A stretch of DNA of 64,000 bases from Bacillus sp. M6-12 (GCF_002860285.1 NZ_PGVF01000001.1:248001-312000), one strand, 5' to 3'; shown: positions 25,515 through 34,600, numbered from the stretch's first letter. Notes: generated from the letters alone by a model not told the origin. Program-made: numbers and translations.

Positions 25515-26294
25515 ATGGAAAGAATACAAGAGGAAATCAAAGAAAGATTTAAGAATGGACATCATTTATTAAGGCTGAATCATACCCCACGAATGGGTGA
25601 AGAAGTGACATTAGAAGTGGAAAAAGAATGGCTTCCGTATTTACATTCAGAGGTTCATTTGCTTTCTCCATATCCACAACATGAACGCTCTTTGCTGTTT
25701 TCCTATATTGAAGAACTCATTCAAAAGTTCCCTCAATTAGTGGAAGAAGAAATGATAGATAAGGGCTTGTTTAATGTATTAAAAACACTTTTGTTAGCCT
25801 TAGATTATCTTTCTCATGAACGATTTATTAATGGAGAATTTCAAGAAAAACATCGTGAGAAGCTAAATGCTATTTTACGAGAATGTTTTGAAGATGAAAA
25901 GACCTTTGCTTTTTCGGAATATGCAAACCGACCAGTATTATATTCAACTCCGATTATTAAAGGAGAAGATAAGGTGTATTGCATGGATAAGCGTGTAGAA
26001 AAAAATCGTTTGTATATGGCAGTTGTTTTCTCAAAACCTATGAATCAACAAGAACGATTTAAACAGATTGGTCACTGGTTAGGGGAAGTACATTTAAAGC
26101 CAAATACAGATAGAATTTCTTACGAAGATATGTTGAAAGGTCAAACCAATCATGAATTACATGTCGATGTTCTTTTTTACTTCAATATGGTAAAGCAAAC
26201 ATTTTCTTGGTTACTCAACAGTGCTTCATGGAGAATGAATGAACTTATGCCATTTGATGAAATGGATATCTGCTCTAAATTAGGAATCAAATAA
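25515..26294 (+). CDS. hypothetical protein
   Basis: This 259-residue soluble, helical protein is not one I recognise (MERIQEEIKERFKNGHHLLR). The ATG at 25515 is six bases after AGGTG, so I prefer it over the GTG at 25506 that overlaps that site. It leads a run of plus-strand genes (26325, 26519, 26948), each with its own ribosome site and short gaps, which may be one operon ending at 27394. Confidence 0.65.
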   Translation: MERIQEEIKERFKNGHHLLRLNHTPRMGEEVTLEVEKEWLPYLHSEVHLLSPYPQHERSLLFSYIEELIQKFPQLVEEEMIDKGLFNVLKTLLLALDYLSHERFINGEFQEKHREKLNAILRECFEDEKTFAFSEYANRPVLYSTPIIKGEDKVYCMDKRVEKNRLYMAVVFSKPMNQQERFKQIGHWLGEVHLKPNTDRISYEDMLKGQTNHELHVDVLFYFNMVKQTFSWLLNSASWRMNELMPFDEMDICSKLGIK

Positions 26295-26324
26295 TCAATT
26301 TAATAGGAATAGGAGTGCTTTTAT

Positions 26325-26465
26325 ATGAAATGGTATTACCAATGGAGAAATAAACGACACCAACAACTTGCCGAGAGATATTTTGGAGTAAAATATCAGA
26401 CGCTTTATGCGTTTCATGTTGAAAAAGCAAGGTATTATGCTGTGAAATTAGGCTGGTTAAAATAA
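26325..26465 (+). CDS. small basic protein (46 aa)
   Basis: A 46-codon frame, MKWYYQWRNKRHQQLAERYF onward, preceded by AGGAG eight bases before the ATG. It is very basic and aromatic, and could bind nucleic acid or a membrane surface. It lies between two probable genes on the same strand with suitable spacing. Family unknown. Confidence 0.6.
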   Translation: MKWYYQWRNKRHQQLAERYFGVKYQTLYAFHVEKARYYAVKLGWLK

Positions 26466-26518
26466 TTCGTTGATTAAAAACATTTCAAGATAAAAACGTA
26501 GCGGAGGATTGATTTAAA

Positions 26519-26884
26519 ATGGCTGAATCACTAAATTACAATGAAGTAATGCAATTTATGAAAGAATTTAAGGTGGATTTAATTAACCGATTTGATGAAC
26601 TGATTATTGACGAACCAACCAATACCTATGTAGGAATTGGTCGTTGCAAGGACATGGAAGACGTAAAAACGTATGTTGTATATGCTCTTTGTCGCCCGAT
26701 TGGTAAAGGTTTAGATGATACATCAGCTACAAGGCTATTGAATCGAGTAAATAGTTATTTCCAAACAAACTTAACAAAACAGGATATGCGATTAATGTAC
26801 AACAAACTTTGTTCGGTATCTAAATTAGAGGAATTTAAGGACTTTATCAAAAGAGGATTCCCAATGCAAGAATTAGAGGATTAA
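26519..26884 (+). CDS. conserved hypothetical protein
   Basis: This 121-residue protein (MAESLNYNEVMQFMKEFKVD) is helical and soluble with no motif that I recognise. The ATG follows GCGGAGGATTG. It is part of the plus-strand run 25515-27352. Confidence 0.65.
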   Translation: MAESLNYNEVMQFMKEFKVDLINRFDELIIDEPTNTYVGIGRCKDMEDVKTYVVYALCRPIGKGLDDTSATRLLNRVNSYFQTNLTKQDMRLMYNKLCSVSKLEEFKDFIKRGFPMQELED

Positions 26885-26947
26885 TAGGTTAGGAGTTTAT
26901 TGTAGTAAATCCATAAACCATTCGCTGAATAAAAGGAGAGAGATAAA

Positions 26948-27352
26948 ATGGGTACAAAATTAAAAGAGGGTCAAGTCGTTCAGTCATCATTCTTTGTGAG
27001 AGGGAACATGGGGAGAGACCAAATCATTAAAGTAGGTGATTATGAGGATAACTATATCTATTTGAAATACTATAATCATGAACAATATGCGAATGGAGAA
27101 CCTTCCATTGATGAAAACCGAAGTGAAAAAGAATATTTGGTACTATCCGTAGAAGAACAGTTTCCACAAACAACTGTTGGACATCGAACGAGTTCGTATC
27201 AAAACACCATTGTAGCCATTGAGCTTAATGCAGATGGCACATACAATGAAGAAAATCAAAAAATTTCTTTTAGCACTTGCTATGTTTATACAGGGGCTAT
27301 CATGGAAGAGAACATTCATATTGTACGTGAAATGAAAAAAACGTATATCTAA
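26948..27352 (+). CDS. hypothetical beta-rich protein
   Basis: This 134-residue protein (MGTKLKEGQVVQSSFFVRGN) is predicted beta-rich and soluble. No family is recognised. The ATG follows AAAAGGAGAGAG. It ends the run of small genes and is followed by a strong terminator. Confidence 0.65.
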   Translation: MGTKLKEGQVVQSSFFVRGNMGRDQIIKVGDYEDNYIYLKYYNHEQYANGEPSIDENRSEKEYLVLSVEEQFPQTTVGHRTSSYQNTIVAIELNADGTYNEENQKISFSTCYVYTGAIMEENIHIVREMKKTYI

Positions 27353-27359
27353 GTAAGCA

Positions 27360-27395
27360 AAGAACCTTTTCTTTAGGGAAAGGGTTCTTTTTTTT
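27360..27395 (+). terminator. rho-independent terminator
   Basis: AGAACCcTTTC / GAAAgGGTTCT stem and long T-run. A second hairpin with T-run (AAAAGACC / GGTCTTTT) lies at 27459-27494 without an obvious gene between them. Confidence 0.8.
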
Positions 27396-27791
27396 TGCAA
27401 ACCGTTCATCATCTCTACAGTCCAACGTATCGCAATCAAATTACGATTCGCCCAAAATAAAAAGACCCTCTCAAAAAAGAAGGTCTTTTTTATGTATATG
27501 CAACCTGTCGGGGAACAGGTTACATGGAATATTTCTCTAATTTTACCCTATAATTTTTGTATGAAAACAAAAAATAGGGAACACATAGATGTGACTTATC
27601 AAAGGTTAAGAACTTAGAGAATAAACAATTTGCTAAAATTAGTTTACTCTCATTATATAAAGAAATCAATAGGATATTCGTTTTATATAAGGTAGTTTCC
27701 CGAATGGGAGTGATTTATTCATTCCTGTGAGGGTGAAGAATTGCTCCTTTTTTGTTTTCTCTTAATCTACTTTAAGAGAGGAGCGATTCAT
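27396..27791 (+). other. structured leader region of the 27792 gene
   Basis: No gene is seen in these 396 bases. They hold a second terminator hairpin (27459-27494), an AACCTGT / ACAGGTT hairpin at about 27501-27520, a long CCCTAT...ATAGGG inverted repeat at about 27545-27578, a GGAGTGA / TCATTCC hairpin at about 27709-27727, and a final hairpin in which TCTCTTAA (27758-27765) pairs with TTAAGAGA (27772-27779) and GCTCC (27743-27747) can pair with GGAGC (27780-27784). The last structure buries the ribosome binding site, so translational or attenuation control is plausible. Confidence 0.5.
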
Positions 27792-28145
27792 TTGAAAAAA
27801 TTAATGAATATTATGAAAGAAAAAGCAGAGTATGTATGGATGGGAGGGGAATTCTTTCTTATCTATATTGCTTGGGGATTAACAGGTAATTTACCTTTTA
27901 TCCTTGGTATAAAAATATTCTCCATTTTGTTTAGTGAACAAATATTCCATGAGGAAATAGAGGGAAGGTTTAAAAGAGTGCTTTGGCAACTTTTATCTTT
28001 TATAGCATATGTTGTTGCATTTGCTTTAACCCATACAGGTTATGAAGCATATGGTATTTTCCTAACTCTATATGTAGCATCTATGGGTGCTGTCCTTCTT
28101 CATACAGGAAAGTTTCACAACTTCTCAAGTAAAGAGCAATTCTAA
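27792..28145 (+). CDS. small membrane protein
   Basis: This 117-residue protein has about four hydrophobic segments between residues 15 and 108 and no recognised family. The start is TTG at 27792, eight bases after GAGAGGAG; the frame is open upstream only across the structured leader. The ribosome site lies inside a hairpin, so expression may be conditional. Confidence 0.6.
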   Translation: MKKLMNIMKEKAEYVWMGGEFFLIYIAWGLTGNLPFILGIKIFSILFSEQIFHEEIEGRFKRVLWQLLSFIAYVVAFALTHTGYEAYGIFLTLYVASMGAVLLHTGKFHNFSSKEQF

Positions 28146-28295
28146 TAGGTTAATAGGTATATCCAATTATTGATTTCACAAAGATTATCCTTGGGGAAGG
28201 GTAATCTCTGTACATAGAACCTTATAAAACCATCCTTATCTATCAAAGAAAGTAAGTTTGAAACATAATAAATTAAAAGGAGTTGATAAAAATAT

Positions 28296-28703
28296 ATGTA
28301 TGATTTTAAGTTTCTGCTAATTTTTCCGCAACTAATTATAGTAACCTTATCAAACTTTGAAAACATTGGTATAACACAAACAGGATGGATTCCATCTATA
28401 CTATCTTTTATATTGGTCATTATTTGTTTTTTTGACATACTTTCATTAGTAGATTTAAAAGATGAAGAAATGAAGGAATTTAAACCTACTGGTATTACAT
28501 TATTTATTCTTTATATTTTAATTAATGTCGTCTATTTTGGCATCATGTTTTATTATCGTTCTAACATTACAAACATAGAAGGTGTTTATGCCATAATTGG
28601 ATTATCCGTTACACAAGCATTCATATTTATTTATTTTCTATCTAATCTTTTTCCACCTAAAAATGATTCCAGTCAAAATAAAGACCAAGACCTTCCTCAA
28701 TAA
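28296..28703 (+). CDS. small membrane protein (four TM)
   Basis: This 135-residue protein has four hydrophobic segments (about 5-22, 33-55, 68-88, 98-118) and a polar Gln/Asp-rich tail. I do not recognise it. The AAAAGGAG site is 13 bases before the ATG, longer than usual, so the true start is not certain. A perfect terminator overlaps the stop codon. Confidence 0.6.
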   Translation: MYDFKFLLIFPQLIIVTLSNFENIGITQTGWIPSILSFILVIICFFDILSLVDLKDEEMKEFKPTGITLFILYILINVVYFGIMFYYRSNITNIEGVYAIIGLSVTQAFIFIYFLSNLFPPKNDSSQNKDQDLPQ

Positions 28704-28719
28704 AAGGAAGGTTTTTTTA
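28688..28719 (+). terminator. rho-independent terminator
   Basis: ACCTTCCT / AGGAAGGT stem and T-run overlapping the end of the 28296 gene. Confidence 0.8.
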
Positions 28720-28861
28720 TTGGATGAAATGAAAGTGTTTTCATTGCCTATTGTGACCCTTAAAAATTATGAGAGCCATATAAATCGCATAGAATATAAC
28801 ATTCTTTATATATATTAAGGAGTTTATTTAAAAACATATTTGAGAAGGTAGGAATTGAACA

Positions 28862-29491
28862 ATGGGAGTACACACATATTTTAAAAGTTTATCAAAATTA
28901 GAGAGAATGTATCGTTGTCCTGGAGAATTTCAATTTGAACAGCACAATGTAGCAAGTCACTCTTGGAAAGTTACGCAATATGCACAATTTTTTGGTGAAG
29001 TTGAAGCGAAAAACGGAGCTACAATTGATTGGAAATCACTTTATGAAAAAGCATTAAATCATGACTATCCTGAAATTTTTATTGGGGATATTAAGACACC
29101 TGTCAAATACGCTTCACCAGAATTGCGTGAAATGATTGCGAAGGTGGAGGAAGGCATGACGGAAACTTTTGTTAAAGAAGAATTTCCTGAAGAGTTCCAA
29201 GCGATTTATCATGAAAAACTGAAAGAAGGAAAAGATGGTTCGACTGAAGGAATGATTTTAGAATTGGCTGATAAGCTCGACCAATTGTATGAATCATATG
29301 CTGAAATCCAACGTGGAAATACAGATGAAGTATTCGTCAATATTTACCGCAAAGCCATTATCAAAATTAAAAATATTCCTCTTTACAGCGTAGAGTATTT
29401 CTTAAATAACATTTTACCAGAAATGTTAGAAGAGAAATCAAACTCAATGGTAGATATTAAGCAAATTACCGAAGAAGCATTAGCGGTTTAA
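28862..29491 (+). CDS. HD-domain 5'-deoxynucleotidase, YfbR-like
   Basis: This 209-residue protein matches the YfbR group of HD-domain nucleotidases, which dephosphorylate deoxynucleoside 5'-monophosphates. The metal and catalytic residues fall almost exactly where they do in E. coli YfbR: H33 in ASHSW, H67/D68 in LNHDYPE, E71, D76 and D137 in LADKLDQL. The protein is full length and soluble. It may tune nucleotide pools. A GCATAGAATA box (28787-28796) lies 66 bases before the start and a terminator follows, so it is monocistronic. Confidence 0.85.
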   Translation: MGVHTYFKSLSKLERMYRCPGEFQFEQHNVASHSWKVTQYAQFFGEVEAKNGATIDWKSLYEKALNHDYPEIFIGDIKTPVKYASPELREMIAKVEEGMTETFVKEEFPEEFQAIYHEKLKEGKDGSTEGMILELADKLDQLYESYAEIQRGNTDEVFVNIYRKAIIKIKNIPLYSVEYFLNNILPEMLEEKSNSMVDIKQITEEALAV

Positions 29492-29494
29492 TCC

Positions 29495-29528
29495 AGAAAG
29501 TCCTCATATTATTTGAGGGCTTTTTTGG
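29495..29528 (+). terminator. rho-independent terminator
   Basis: AGTCCTCA / TGAGGGCT stem and T-run after the YfbR-like gene. Confidence 0.75.
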
Positions 29529-29549
29529 TTTTTACGCTATGATAAAAAG

Positions 29550-29579
29550 AAAAGCAAACACCATTAAGATGTCTGCTTC
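29550..29579 (-). terminator. rho-independent terminator
   Basis: AAGCAAACA / TGTCTGCTT stem with T-run on the minus strand, overlapping the end of the RNase HII gene. Confidence 0.6.
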
Positions 29580-30457
29580 TTTGTCTTTCTTTTTTGATTC
29601 TTTATCACTTCTCTACATACGTTCATAGTAAAACGCTGTTGTTTTTCAGAAGGAAGTGTTTTTTGCTGAATCACTTGCTTCCACATTTGTCTTAAAAAGG
29701 GAAGAGTAGATTCATTTGCTAAAGAACTATCTTCTTTTAGATATTCTCCCGCTTTTCTCAATGATTTTTCCATATCAGATAAGGTAAAAGTTCGTATATC
29801 CTGCGGTTTCTCTAATGCCTTTTCCGTCATCATTGGTCGATGAAAAGAGGTTGTTCCATATTGACGTATCTTATCCAGATGTTCAGTCGTAGGATATCCT
29901 TTATGTTTGGCTAACAAATAATGAGGATACTTCTTTCCTTCTTCTCGAAGCTCTTCGTCACACCAATATTTAGAAAGAATAGCAGAAGCGGATACTGCAT
30001 CATGAGTTCTATCTGCTCCTATTATGGGACTAATAAAACGCATGTCATTCACCGTATGCTTTCCATCTAATACAATTGGAATATCAGGAAACCATTGCCT
30101 AACGGTTTCTATTGCCTTTCTCCATATTATCTTCTGTAATTTTAACATTCCCTTTTTCTGTACTTGTTTGTCCACATCCTGCGGAGAAACAGCCAAAATT
30201 GCATAATAAAGAGCTTGTTTTTCAATTTCTTGTGCCATTTCTGTGATGCTGTTATCATGAAGCACTTTACTGTCAATCGGCAATCGTGAAATCGTATGGT
30301 TTGCTGGTAAAATCACCACAGAACAAACCAATGAACCAGCGATACTGCTGACACCTACTTCATCAATTCCAGCGTAAACCTTTTCTTCTTTAAATACCTT
30401 CGGATTGTTTTGTCCTATCTCTTTTACTACTTGAATGTAGGGTGGCTGATTTTGCAT
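29564..30457 (-). CDS. rnhB: divergent RNase HII with C-terminal extension
   Basis: This 297-residue protein belongs to the RNase HII family, which cuts RNA in RNA-DNA hybrids. The core is clear: AGIDEVG (D32/E33), IDSKVL, VLDGKH (D131), GADRTHDAVSASAILSK (D149) and YPHYLLAKHKGYPTTEHLDK with a later FHRP. The family's GRG or GKG loop after the DE pair, which contacts the 2'-OH at the ribonucleotide junction, is replaced by GVS (35-37). About 85 extra residues after the core are helical and basic (up to KRKTKKQTS). Substrate choice may therefore differ from the chromosomal enzyme. The ATG follows AAAGGGAGAGAG. It is monocistronic. Confidence 0.85.
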   Translation of the reverse strand: MQNQPPYIQVVKEIGQNNPKVFKEEKVYAGIDEVGVSSIAGSLVCSVVILPANHTISRLPIDSKVLHDNSITEMAQEIEKQALYYAILAVSPQDVDKQVQKKGMLKLQKIIWRKAIETVRQWFPDIPIVLDGKHTVNDMRFISPIIGADRTHDAVSASAILSKYWCDEELREEGKKYPHYLLAKHKGYPTTEHLDKIRQYGTTSFHRPMMTEKALEKPQDIRTFTLSDMEKSLRKAGEYLKEDSSLANESTLPFLRQMWKQVIQQKTLPSEKQQRFTMNVCREVIKNQKRKTKKQTS

Positions 30458-30694
30458 CGAAACACTCTCTCCCTTTAAATAAAGATACTTTCCAGTATGC
30501 CTATTTTCTTTTCATTATCTTCTATTATATTCAATTTTTTTCTCCATTAATTTCAGGTAAATGAGTTGTTTCTTATACATCAAGAGCCAAAAGCGTATGA
30601 TAAAACATCAGAAAATAAATAGGTGATTTTTTATCATTTTTTAGCAGTTTTTTATATATTACAGGACAGATTTTATTTATTAGGAGAGATAATC

Positions 30695-31204
30695 ATGAAC
30701 AGTCGTAAAGAAGTATTAGAAAATTTAAAGTTTGCAGACCAATATATGTCAACGGTTTTTCCAGACATGGACAAACTATCATTTGTTATTACAGGGGGAG
30801 CTTCTTTCTTATTGAAGGGCTTTAGTAACAAATTTACGTTGGATATTGATACGATTACTGAAATGAACCACGATGTATTACAGTTCTTGGAATCATTCAG
30901 TATCAACAACTCTGCTTCAGAAGTAACAAAACTTCCTAAGTCTTACAAAGAACGATTAGTAAAACTAAAAGGTAAGTTTGAAGTGTTAGATTTGTATTTA
31001 CTTAGTCATGAAGACTTGGTTCTATCTAAAATTGGTAGATTAAGTGAAGACGATTTGAGAGACATTGAAGACACAGGTATAATGGAAGAAGTCGATATGT
31101 CATTACTAACAAAATTGGCTGAAGAATTATCTGCAGAAGATATGGAATTTGGTCATAAATGGAGGTATTTCAACCGTTATTTTTCATTAAAAGAGGTGGT
31201 TTGA
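30695..31204 (+). CDS. nucleotidyltransferase-fold protein (DUF6036/AbiEii-like)
   Basis: This 169-residue protein fits the family of minimal nucleotidyltransferases related to DUF6036/AbiEii. It has ITGGASFLLKGF (about 32-44), an acidic pair LDIDT that would bind metal, and the C-terminal LLSHEDLVLSKIGRLSEDD-type block. Such proteins often work in toxin-antitoxin or abortive-infection pairs, but no canonical AbiEi antitoxin is present. I placed the start at the ATG at 30695 after TTAGGAGAG. The next gene overlaps its stop by one base, so the two are translationally coupled. Confidence 0.72.
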   Translation: MNSRKEVLENLKFADQYMSTVFPDMDKLSFVITGGASFLLKGFSNKFTLDIDTITEMNHDVLQFLESFSINNSASEVTKLPKSYKERLVKLKGKFEVLDLYLLSHEDLVLSKIGRLSEDDLRDIEDTGIMEEVDMSLLTKLAEELSAEDMEFGHKWRYFNRYFSLKEVV

Positions 31205-31605
31205 TGACAGTGGTCAAAAAGTTGTTTCAAGAATACATTCAAGAGCTTCATGCTCACTTGTTTGATAATGAACCATTTGAGCAAATCATACAGAATTTCA
31301 AAGGAAGTCACAGGCGAAAGCGATTTGTTGCTATGTATCTCATACAAACAAAGAGTATCTTTTATTCTTATTATGAGAGACGAACTGAACTGCAGATAGA
31401 GAAGTTGTTTAATCAAATTATCACTGCATTGCTTTACAAAAAAGAGCAAAATCGGTTAAAGCAATTTTTCGTGAAGAGTTTGGAGCTTCATCCAGACATG
31501 ATAATGGGGAAGGTCAGTTCTTATGAGATAAAAGAAATTGAAAAAGACTTACATGCTTTTTCCTTTTATCAAACAAAAAAAGAATTAAAATCTGAATTAG
31601 AGTAA
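31204..31605 (+). CDS. partner protein of the nucleotidyltransferase
   Basis: This 133-residue basic, helical protein (MTVVKKLFQEYIQELHAHLF) is not one I recognise. Its ATG overlaps the stop of the nucleotidyltransferase gene (TGATG), with AGAGGTGG just upstream. The tight coupling implies a functional pair, possibly an antitoxin or accessory subunit. A strong terminator (GAGAGAAC / GTTCTCTC) follows at 31612-31642. Confidence 0.65.
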   Translation: MTVVKKLFQEYIQELHAHLFDNEPFEQIIQNFKGSHRRKRFVAMYLIQTKSIFYSYYERRTELQIEKLFNQIITALLYKKEQNRLKQFFVKSLELHPDMIMGKVSSYEIKEIEKDLHAFSFYQTKKELKSELE

Positions 31606-31611
31606 GAAAAA

Positions 31612-31643
31612 TGAGAGAACATTTATGGTTCTCTCTTTTTTTG
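31612..31643 (+). terminator. rho-independent terminator
   Basis: GAGAGAAC / GTTCTCTC perfect stem followed by a T-run. Confidence 0.85.
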
Positions 31644-31796
31644 TGTTCGACACGACTTAATCATATCCAAAAGTATATATTTGTCACTTGTAAGCGTATT
31701 CCTGCGTATTGCCTCTTATACATAAGTTCCTCTCTTTCTATTATATAAAGCACTGTAAAAAAGTGACGAAAGATATAGAAAGTGAGGAAGAATAAG

Positions 31797-33827
31797 TTGA
31801 ATAATAAAAATCGAAAAAAACAATTAAGTGTTGCCATGATAGTTGCTATGACTGTTACGACTATCCCTTTTAATGTATTAAGTGTAAAGGCAGAAACCCT
31901 ATCAGAAAATGGTGGATTTGAGAATCGAAATGTTGCTAAAGACCCTTTACGTGTATCTGATGAAGAAGGAGCAATTAATGTTTATTTTAATAAAACTGCT
32001 ATGACGGAATATGCTTATCCTGGTAATGAAGCGAACCAAAGTGTGAATTTAGAGCAACAATTAATTAATCGTATTAATGAAGCAACAGATACCATTGACA
32101 TTGCTACGTATGAAATCAATTTACCAAATTTGGTTGATGCTCTTATGGACAAAGCATCGGAAGGCGTTCAAGTTCGTATGGTAGCAGATGCAAAACCAGA
32201 CGGTGGAGCAGAGGAAGATGACGGTAGATATGACACTATGCGTTTGAATGTAGAAAAATTAGTAAGAGGTCATGACAATATCATTGGAACAGATGATGAC
32301 GTTCATGTAATCGCTGATTCTCCAATCTTTGCAGTAACAGACCCAACAGAGCGTAAATCAATGGGACTGCCTGAAACTGCAGAAGATATTTCTGAAAAAA
32401 CTTTAAAAATTAGCACAAAGAACGTAACTGGTCATTTAATTGCAGATGGGGAAGTGAAAACAACCTCTGGTGGTGGATATTACAGCCCTGCTGACCAAAT
32501 GCACAATAAATTTGTGATTATCGACAATAGTTGGGTATCTACTGGTACTTGGAACTATACGATAACAGGTGTATATGGTTCAGAAGAAAACATGGAGAAA
32601 AATATTTTAGACGGAAATCAAAATCATTCTGTTGAAATTAATTCAAGTGAATTAGCTTCTATTTATAAGACAGAGTTTGAAGAAATGTATGGAAGCTCTA
32701 CTGAAACACCTGATATTAAAAAATCAAACTTCCATTCGAGAAAAACAGATAATACACAAAAATCTTTATATATTGGTGGGAAATTAGTAGAAGTATATTT
32801 CTCTCCTGGTGATGGAGCACTTCAAAAATTAACAGATACCGTTAAAGAAGATGCTGATGAACGTGTATTTTTCACGATTTTCTCTTGGTCAGACCAAGGA
32901 TTAGTAGATGAATTAAAATACAAATATGAGGGTTCATACGAAGACCAAGTAGGCGTTCGTACAGGCTTTGAAATTAAAGGTTTATTTGATAAGAGCTTCA
33001 TTAATCAGTATTGGTCAGCAAATATTGATATGTGGGGCAAGACAATGACTGGAAGCAAGAATAACCCGAATACACGTTGGGCGAATCCTGCTCCTGTTTA
33101 CAAAGACAATGAAGTAAGAAAACTTCATGCAAAAACGATGTTAATCGATGCAGATACCGATAGTGACCCAACAGTAGTTGTTGGTTCTACAAACTGGTCT
33201 GCTAATGGCGATTCTACCAATGACGAGAATATGCTTTATATCCATGATAAAGACATTACTAATCAATTTGTACAAGAATTTTACGCAAGAGAAAAACAAG
33301 CGGGAGTTCCTGATGTTTTAATGGTCGATGAAACAAATGCCTTAGAAAGAGCAAAATTACTTGTTCCTATTGCAGAAAAATCTATGAAGCAAGAAGATGT
33401 AGACAAAGCAAATGAAGCTCTTTCCATTGTGGCAGAAGGGAAAAGAGGGGATTTAACTGAAAGACTTCAAGTAGTTCAGGAGGCAATAAACTATCAAAAA
33501 CAAGTAAATTCTGTTACAGGCTTTGTTGAAAAAGCAGAATCTACAAAATCTGGTGAAGATGTGTATTTGGCTTCTTTATTGGTAGATAAATTACGTACAA
33601 CTGATAAAGAAACATTAACAAACCGCTTAAATGCAATCGCTGTAACGAATCACTTCAATACAGAAAAAGAGTTAAAACATGCGGAAAAAGAAGTGTATCT
33701 TGCTGAAAAAGTAGGTAATGACACGCATATTCGCAAAGCACAAGAACGTGTATCTGCTCTTTATTTAAGTGCTGAAAGAACTTCTCTGGTAGAAAGACTA
33801 AATGAAGTCATTCATCGTGAAAAGTAA
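31797..33827 (+). CDS. secreted phospholipase D-like protein
   Basis: This protein of about 676 residues has a signal peptide (cleavage near VKA-ET) and two HKD motifs of the phospholipase D superfamily. The first is MHNKFVIID (H236, K238, D243) followed by STGTWNYT. The second is LHAKTMLID (H444, K446, D451) followed by GSTNWSANG. Both are complete, so a phosphodiesterase active site is expected. Residues after about 515 are helical repeats without a known domain. The substrate could be phospholipid or nucleic acid. I prefer the TTG at 31797, eight bases after GAGGA, over the GTG at 31782. Monocistronic, with a terminator. Confidence 0.85.
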   Translation: MNNKNRKKQLSVAMIVAMTVTTIPFNVLSVKAETLSENGGFENRNVAKDPLRVSDEEGAINVYFNKTAMTEYAYPGNEANQSVNLEQQLINRINEATDTIDIATYEINLPNLVDALMDKASEGVQVRMVADAKPDGGAEEDDGRYDTMRLNVEKLVRGHDNIIGTDDDVHVIADSPIFAVTDPTERKSMGLPETAEDISEKTLKISTKNVTGHLIADGEVKTTSGGGYYSPADQMHNKFVIIDNSWVSTGTWNYTITGVYGSEENMEKNILDGNQNHSVEINSSELASIYKTEFEEMYGSSTETPDIKKSNFHSRKTDNTQKSLYIGGKLVEVYFSPGDGALQKLTDTVKEDADERVFFTIFSWSDQGLVDELKYKYEGSYEDQVGVRTGFEIKGLFDKSFINQYWSANIDMWGKTMTGSKNNPNTRWANPAPVYKDNEVRKLHAKTMLIDADTDSDPTVVVGSTNWSANGDSTNDENMLYIHDKDITNQFVQEFYAREKQAGVPDVLMVDETNALERAKLLVPIAEKSMKQEDVDKANEALSIVAEGKRGDLTERLQVVQEAINYQKQVNSVTGFVEKAESTKSGEDVYLASLLVDKLRTTDKETLTNRLNAIAVTNHFNTEKELKHAEKEVYLAEKVGNDTHIRKAQERVSALYLSAERTSLVERLNEVIHREK

Positions 33828-33830
33828 TTA

Positions 33831-33868
33831 CAAGAAGGGGTCACGTTTTAGCGTGGCTCTTTTCTTCG
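33831..33868 (+). terminator. rho-independent terminator
   Basis: AAGAAGgGGTCACG / CGTGGCtCTTTTCTT imperfect stem after the PLD-like gene. Confidence 0.65.
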
Positions 33869-33890
33869 TTCTTATATAACCCAATTTTCA

Positions 33891-33919
33891 TTGACTAAAG
33901 TCAATAACCGTTTTAAAAT
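33891..33919 (+). promoter_or_regulatory. promoter with shared operator (33950 gene)
   Basis: TTGACT at 33891-33896, 17-base spacer and TAAAAT at 33914-33919. TTGACTAAAGTCAATA is the operator variant. Confidence 0.75.
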
Positions 33920-33949
33920 TTAGATACTACTTCTAAGGAGGGGAATAGA

Positions 33950-34600
33950 TTGAATCTACGCCATAACGCAAGTGTTCATTCCGAATACGATTTTGTAGAT
34001 GTTGAAAATGAAGGAGAAGTCATTGAAACATGGACTTATCTTGTTTATATAGATAAAGAGTTTAATAAAGCTCTTGAAATAGAGTTTGAAATTCATCATG
34101 AACCAGAACATAAGGTGGAATTGGTTCGTGCCACTACGGTTCAATACGGAACGAGAATTGAGCCTTGTCCAATGTGTGGGACAACGGATATGGAGTTCTG
34201 TCAGGAGTTTGAAGCAGAAAAAGAATCGGATGATACAGAACACGCTTTTCTGCATGAATGTGGATTTACCAAAGATGAAATCTTAGACTTAGCCATTGAA
34301 GTCTACATTGACGATAATTTTGAAGATATTATGGAGCAAGAAGATTTTAATGATAGCTTTGTCATTGAAAACCAAGAGGGCAATACAGTCTATCTTTATG
34401 AAACTTACTCTACTAATCGCTACTTCATAAAAGGGAAGAATGTGTTTCATTTTTACCAACATGGAGAAGAAGAGAAGGAATGTCCATTCTGTGAATCAAA
34501 AGAATTGTCCCTTCATACAGAAGATGGAGTTTTACAAAAATGCTCTGTCTTAACAAAGAATATCCGTCATTTAAAGAAACTCATTAAGAATAGTCAGTAA
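33950..34600 (+). CDS. zinc-knuckle-like protein
   Basis: This 216-residue protein carries two Cys knuckles, PCPMCGT at about 73-78 and CPFCES at about 180-185, each followed by a further Cys (EFCQEF, QKCSVL). Each pair could complete a zinc site. The rest is acidic and beta/alpha mixed. Function unknown. The start is TTG at 33950, six bases after AAGGAGGGG. Its promoter bears the shared operator. Confidence 0.65.
   Translation: MNLRHNASVHSEYDFVDVENEGEVIETWTYLVYIDKEFNKALEIEFEIHHEPEHKVELVRATTVQYGTRIEPCPMCGTTDMEFCQEFEAEKESDDTEHAFLHECGFTKDEILDLAIEVYIDDNFEDIMEQEDFNDSFVIENQEGNTVYLYETYSTNRYFIKGKNVFHFYQHGEEEKECPFCESKELSLHTEDGVLQKCSVLTKNIRHLKKLIKNSQ

Noticed and set aside
27396..27791. Known riboswitch or T-box before the 27792 gene
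   Set aside because: Hairpins are present but I see none of the conserved T-box or common riboswitch motifs; kept only as a structured leader.
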